From assembly GCA_019843655.1 (NCBI GenBank), contig JACDQD010000002.1:18313154-18377153 (forward strand): a DNA stretch of 64,000 nucleotides, read 5' to 3'. This document shows positions 57,835-64,000 of this stretch, piece by piece (position 1 is the stretch's first letter; the number at the start of each line of letters is the position of its first letter). A program made the position numbers and the translations under genes. The notes beneath the pieces are model-generated. The model was not told the origin of the DNA. It did not search any database and saw only the letters and a program-made list of their open reading frames with translations. Origin of the DNA: Lethocerus indicus (lineage: Eukaryota; Arthropoda; Insecta; Hemiptera; Belostomatidae).

Positions 57835-57840
57835 AATAAA
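57835..57840 (+). promoter_or_regulatory. Candidate poly(A) signal AATAAA
   Basis: First AATAAA after the stop codon, 207 bp downstream. Several others follow (for example 58429). Which one is used cannot be told from sequence. Confidence 0.3.
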
Positions 57841-59122
57841 GTAATGGAAATGTCAGTAGCTTTTATAATACAGAAAATATATCTTTTTGGCTAATTGAAA
57901 CATATTTTGAGCCAGTATATAAATATGTAATTTATTCATATAATAGTATAAATTGCATTAACCTACTATGTATTTAAATATTATCTATTGCTATTAACGA
58001 ATCTGCCATTTGTACCTTCTTTTTTATGGCTGATTCTGAAAAATGTTCAAGTTCAGGCATTCCTCTAAAATATAATGATATTCCTCTGTGAAAGCAACAG
58101 TTTTGGTAATTCAGATAAATATTTCTACTTTAATAACAAACTAAATATTTTGTAGAAAGCCTGCAAGTTATAATGTCTAGTCTGGCTTACCTATTTATAA
58201 AACTTGTTGTAGAGGCCTTTGTTTCAGAAGGGTCTGATAAATTAACTGTAAGCAATACTATTTACTGTTAAGTACAAACTATATTTACAGTCAAAAGGGA
58301 GTTTCAGTTATCATTCTATGATGACGTTTCTGATTTAAGTGGGAATGAAACCAGCTTAACTTAGCTCAACAATATCACAGGTTTTGTTAGCAGTATTGCA
58401 GTTGTCCATTTGGTACAGGTAAAGACTCAATAAAAAAAGAAAAGCACCAGCCCAGCTTTCCTATTTATATCATAGTTTATGGATTCATGCGGGTATTTTC
58501 TGTTCGCGGGTTTTATTCATATTATTTGAAAAAAAGTCGCGTTCAGTTAACTTATTACTATGTAGATATTAAGCTTTTTAATATTGTGTAAAACTAAATT
58601 ATCATTCTTTTTGTATATGTTGTGTATTTGTAATATTTCTGTATGAATTCTATCTATTTCTGCATTGGGAAGATCATTTTGATGTTCTGTTCCTACAGTA
58701 ATTCTTTACAAACTGTTACATATTTTTGTATATTTCTTTATGAAGGTAAAGTTAAGAGTTGCAAAATTTACTGTTTATATACAGCATATATGTATGTATG
58801 TGTATATATACATGAATTAATTTATTGTGTAAATTTTGAAGTATAACTATAGATAACTTTGTGCTCTTGAAAACAAGACGTTAAAATATTGTTATCTTTA
58901 TATACTTGCTTAGCTGTATATTTTTACACATAGAATAAGTTCATAAGGTATATTAATAATACATACATTTTATAATGTATGCAGCTGATGTCATACAAAT
59001 TTTAGAATTAATGGCATTGTACCTGATTATAATTTTCCATTGGATTACCATTTCTCTTTTTGTGTATGTATGCACTTGTTATACAGAGTAGGATGTCCAA
59101 TATTATAGTATGTATGTATACG

Positions 59123-59125
<3 letters not shown>

Positions 59126-59155
<30 letters not shown>
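59126..59155. repeat. (TA)n microsatellite
   Basis: Alternating TA downstream of the gene. Confidence 0.95.
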
Positions 59156-59418
59156 GGGGATTATAGTAATACAGTTTTCCCTACTTCACCACAACTGATG
59201 AATGAATGGATCAGTTCAAAATTGTTATGTTTAATTTTTTTTGTTTTGAACTTTTATATATTTCTCATCTTCATTGGACTTGGTATAGTTCAAACAAAAT
59301 ATGAAACATAAATATGCAATTTCTCACTCAACTTCTCCTATTAAACAGTGTATTGAGACATATACATAAATCAATATTTAGTTTGCAGTAAAAGGCAATT
59401 ATTTTCATTGATATTATC

Positions 59419-59472
59419 CAGGCTATCACAACCCTGGGTGAGTCTTGGCTGTAACAATGATCTGCCTCCAAA
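59419..59472 (-). repeat. SINE 3' end, CpG-depleted copy
   Basis: Aligns with the copy at 34414-34500. Shared blocks include GTCTT and GATCTGC.TCCAAA on the + strand. At four positions this copy has TG or CA where the other has CG. Confidence 0.55.
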
Positions 59473-59477
59473 ATAAC

Positions 59478-59536
59478 TATGGTAATTAAATAATTAATTA
59501 ATGTATAAAAACGTCAATTAATTAATTAATTACCAT
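59478..59536. repeat. AT-rich inverted repeat
   Basis: TATGGTAATTAA and its reverse complement TTAATTACCATA border TAAT-rich arms of about 23 bp with an 11-base loop. It starts a few bases after the SINE fragment. Confidence 0.75.
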
Positions 59537-60330
59537 ATATTAATTATAAAGCAAAATGAATTACTTTGGAAAAAGTAATGTTTTTTAATGGTAGAGATAA
59601 AACCATTCCTTAGATTTTCTGTATTAATTGGAGAAGAATTGAATTTGGAGTAAAATAATTATATATCTTGCAATTTCTGTCCAATTTTAAGTTCTATTGG
59701 ATGACCTATAATATGGTTTGAATGGTGATTTGAACTGTTGGCAGCAGAATGTTCAAAATTCAGTCAGTATAATACTGTATAATTCAGCTTATTATAGTTT
59801 TTTATTGTTAGAGATGAGATGATTTAGTTAATGCCATATCCTGAAGTAAATGATCTTCTTAACTGAATTATTTCCCGTCATATTGTTTATGATATATTTA
59901 TTTTTCTAGTTCAGACATTTTATTGTAATTATTTGCCTTGATTTTCCGTCCAGACAAGTAAAGAACCATTCTGTATTCTTCTTAATTTATTTTGCTTCCA
60001 CTCAAATGTTTTTGAATACTGTTACTGAAATTGCTCAATTACATTTTAATATGCATTTCCATGATTAACACTTCATTCCTGGAGATACCTCATTTCAACA
60101 AATTATTACTAAGTCCTAAGTAATACCTCAAATGAATTTTTTTATATGTATATAAATAATGAAAAGTTTTGTTTTACCATAAAATACCTCATATTTGGTT
60201 TAATCTTTGAGAATGTAATAAGGAAACAGTGCACAATTACTTATTGTAAATTTTTATGCGTGTATATCACTGAGATTGATGAAAAATTATACATTGTTCT
60301 CAATAAGTGTTAAACATGAAATTAAACTGA

Positions 60331-60334
<4 letters not shown>

Positions 60335-60382
<48 letters not shown>
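60335..60382. repeat. (TA)n microsatellite
   Basis: 48 bp of alternating TA. Confidence 0.95.
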
Positions 60383-60385
<3 letters not shown>

Positions 60386-63300
60386 ACAAAATGAGTTATA
60401 TGCACTGTTAATCTTCCATTTTTAAAAAATCCAACTGTTCACATCTATGATTGCAGTTTTCCAGTGTAATAATACATAGTCTTCTTTATTGATGCTATGC
60501 TTTTACTATTTTAATTTTTTAGAAAGGAATATGAAATATGTCCATGTTTACTTATATATACTTAATGCCTAACTATACTGTAATTTAAACAATTGACTGG
60601 GTCATATATGATAACCTGTATTTTGGTTTACTAGCCAGTTACTTCATATCTTGTTCCTATAAGGCTAATTTATTACTGACTGATTTATTCTGAAGGCTGT
60701 ATTACAAATGTATGAAACGTTATCTAAATAGAAACTTACCACAATAAACGTGGATTTATGTCCATATTATTCGATCATTAAATATGGAAGTGGTATCATA
60801 AATTACCCAGTCAGTTAATATTTTAAACTATTGAATTTCATATTCATAGATGTAAGCATTTAATGTGTAATGAATTAAAATATAAGCTCCTCTTAGATTT
60901 CTTTAAGGAAGACAGATGTAGTAATTTGATTTAGAGTCAGTTATAATGTAAAGTTTCGTAAATAATCTACCTCATATTACTCATAATTTACTGTTCGCTT
61001 CTATAAGCGTTTACTCAGGGATGCTGTTTTGGTGATTCACCCACTATGCCAAGAAATTTATCCTACTGAAAGATTTTTCTGAATATGAAAATTTTACAAG
61101 AACTTTTTATTTTTTATTAATAATTCTTATTATTAATATAATTTATTCTAAGAAGAATTCATCTATTTCATATTAAATGTGCTTTGGAATAATAGTTCAA
61201 ATACATATCTTTTTTGGTAATTTATGTACATTTACAAAGGTGTTTAATTATGTTATTTTTTCTGTAAATTCCAAGCTATCAAACATTCAACACTTCATTC
61301 TTTTTGCTTTTATTTCAGATTGCACTAACCAAACTATTTAGTACTCACTGATGTTTGCTAAAATATTGTGTAGAGGAAATTTGAAGTCAGACATCAAAGT
61401 TACAAGTACAAAGCTACGGCCTATTAGCTGCTCCATTTTCAGGGAAATTAACACAATTTCTTTTCAATTAAATAGAAAAATGCATTTATTCTTTTCATTA
61501 ACCAAATTTACGATTAGATGTTAATCGGAATTGTGAAATGTTAGAGTTGAGTTAGGAAATATATTGTACTTAAACAGTATCAATTTAATACAGGATAAAT
61601 ACTTAAACATACATATTTCATACATATGAATTTTTATGGAACATTTTGTCTTCTGGCCTCTATTAATGTGCCAATGCATTTGTAAGCTACAATTGCTCAT
61701 TGCCTGCTTTTGCAGGCATTTGTACAGATTGTCACATTAATCTGCTGCAATTTAAAAATGTGTTCATATTAATATTGTTTCTAATTTTATACATAATTAT
61801 AGAGCCATTAAATGCTTTTATAATAACTAGCTGGAGTGAATAACTAATGAAAGTACTTATTAAAATTACAGATTTAAAGTTTCATATTGAACATTGCATG
61901 AAATTAACTGTGTCATGTTAGGTTTTTGTGCACATTGCCTTAAATGTTAACTCCATACAATTGTAACAAATTGCTCACTTTATTGTCAGTATGATAATAT
62001 ATCTGTAGATAGATCTGTGTAAAACTATATTTGTACAGAGTTCCACATCAACCTGTGGCTGATTAATCAAAAAATATTGTTCAGGCATAACAATGTTATG
62101 GACGTGGGTGAATCACTGAACTTACTACTTAATTAAATGTAAGTAATTAAGAATAGGACATGTGTGATGTGAGAAAATGCTACTTTTATTTTAGATTTAT
62201 TCACATATATTTTGGAGGGAAAGAATTTGTTTACTTAACACATTAATGTTATGTTAATGCATGATAAAAATTCATTTAATTAATTATCAAAGATTGAAAG
62301 TGGGACTTATATTAATCTGGTATCATATACAGTGCTTGCATTTTTTCGTATTTAAGTAGATATGTTCTTGGGTCCAGATATGTTTTAAAAACCAAATATT
62401 TTTTGGTTGTTCAACCAAATAGTTTTTAAAAATCAGATATTTTATTTCCCTATGTTTGTAATTTATCTATCTATTTTTATATTTTCTGGCCTTCAAAAGC
62501 AGACCTGTTACTTATGTATCATAAATACTATTTACATTTATAAAAGTGTTAACATTGAAAATGTGGTGTGCCTTCATTTCTGTGTGGTTGTTAGGTTGAT
62601 AAGCTTAGAATAAATCACCAAATACACAAATAAAAATTTAAGGTATAAAAGAAATGGTAATTTACACATTGTTTCTATGAATAGCTTGATTCATTTCTGT
62701 CATTAAATTGTTCCTTACAAATATACTTATTATGTGTGAATATTGAATTCGTGTATGTGTGCAATATAAGAGCAGTCATAACATAAGTAATATAGTCATT
62801 TATCTTTTAATAGCAGCATCACCCTAAACCCTGTGTTGTTTGTAGGTTTTGTTTAGGTGATATGTGTGTGCAGTTAAGAAAATGCAGCCGCACCTGTAAC
62901 ATTATAGTTGCAGAACTGGCTGGACAGAGTACAATTGCCGAAATTCATGTTCCCACAGTTACATAATGGTTGCTCATTGTATATACATGACACTTTTTAG
63001 TTTATTCACCATCCTTGAGATATTGCCAACCCAAAGTTTGGTGAAAAAAACTATTTTTAACTACCTCATACTCCAGGCAATATTTTACCATTGCCGATGC
63101 CATGTTCATTCTTGGCATTTTTTATTTTAATAGTAATTGTTTAGTGTACATACTAATTTTTTCATTTCTGTAAAGTATGTGGTTGCCACATACATTTATT
63201 GGCATACATCCATAAACTTATGTTAACTTGGTGTTAATTAACTGTAGTGTAGAATTAAGGGTACATTTTAGTTGTATCAATCGACTTTCTTAAAAGTGTA

Positions 63301-63759
63301 GGTAGTTGTTACTGCATTTGGTACGAATATGTGACACCGAGTTACTCATTGTTCAGAAGATTACCTTTTTTATTCTGTAGTTATATTCACTTAGCTATTA
63401 TATTTCCAGTCGCGCCTATAAGAGCACTGGATACAATGGCTTAAAGAAAACAACTCAGGTATAATCTATTTGTGTATTTTGACTGTAAATTCTTGATTAC
63501 GCACCATAATCACACTCTCACTCTATGTAAATAAATATTTATTGTAACATAATTCAAAAAATATTTTAATGAAAAAATTAGGCAAAAAATGTTGGTTGGT
63601 TTTAGATAAAAATTTAATTTCTTCTTCTTTTCTTTTTAATAAATTGTAGAATTAATTCTGCTCAGTTTATTTATTTTTAATAACTTTAGTGAACAAGTAA
63701 AAATTTAAGTCTTAATTGAAGAATGTATTGCTTATTTTTGTACAGAAATGGTAAAGGAG

Positions 63760-63779
63760 AATAATAATAATAATAATAA
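63760..63779. repeat. (AAT)n microsatellite
   Basis: About 20 bp of AAT repeats. Confidence 0.9.
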
Positions 63780-64000
63780 GTAGTTATCACTTGTAAAATT
63801 TTATAATTGTCTCTGTAGTCGAATATAAAATGTATGTGAAGTATATATGAGATTATGTTCACAATTTTACTGTCAATAATATATTGTATTTATCATTGCA
63901 GTTTTTCCATGAAATATACCTTTTATTAAACATGTATAAAAATAGCTGACTAGATTTCCTGTACTCTTTTTTTCTATGCCTGTGATGATTTGTAGCCAGT

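Larger units (their letters stand above)
57628..64000 (+). other. 3' UTR and/or downstream DNA, AT-rich and CpG-poor
   Basis: No coding sequence recognised. The stretch contains TA repeats (59126-59155, 60335-60382), a SINE-like fragment (59419-59472), an inverted repeat (59478-59536) and many AATAAA or ATTAAA motifs. The low CpG content of the gene body continues to the window end, so a long 3' UTR or methylated flank is possible. Confidence 0.5.

Overview
The window is eukaryotic nuclear DNA, most probably from an insect or another arthropod with a fairly large genome. The evidence is one long intron-rich gene, long perfect dinucleotide repeats, and remnants of a Penelope-like retroelement, a piggyBac transposon and tRNA-derived SINEs. 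I cannot name the species.

The one protein-coding gene I can support lies on the + strand from about 34.0 to 57.6 kb. Nineteen exons join in frame with compatible splice phases, giving 1082 codons plus stop counted from position 34033. The product is a single-pass membrane receptor of the DCC/neogenin/protogenin family: hydrophobic leader, four Ig domains, five fibronectin type III domains, one membrane helix (about residues 921-941) and a cytoplasmic tail of about 141 residues. Four Ig plus five FN3 is the protogenin/IGDCC4 layout, not the 4+6 layout of DCC, neogenin or Frazzled. The first recognised exon has no in-frame ATG, so the initiator must sit in an unidentified exon further upstream, inside or outside this window.

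Region by region: 1-34.0 kb has no gene I can support. It holds microsatellites (including a 228-bp perfect TC tract and a 245-bp GA tract), two related copies of a Penelope-type terminal repeat (7.56-8.10 and 30.09-30.71 kb), a Penelope-like reverse transcriptase/GIY-YIG fragment (30.74-31.22 kb) and several small hairpins. 34.0-48.8 kb carries the first two recognised exons and a 12-kb intron with a broken piggyBac transposase gene, a tRNA-SINE and a GA tract. 48.8-57.6 kb carries the other 17 exons, closely spaced. 57.6-64 kb is 3' UTR and/or downstream DNA.

The most striking large-scale signal is a sharp change in CpG content at about 48.56 kb, inside intron 2 and just before exon 3. CpG is common to the left and about ten-fold rarer to the right. 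Repeat copies on the two sides fit this: sites that are CG on the left are TG or CA in related copies on the right. This is what long-term germline DNA methylation confined to the 3' part of the gene would leave behind.
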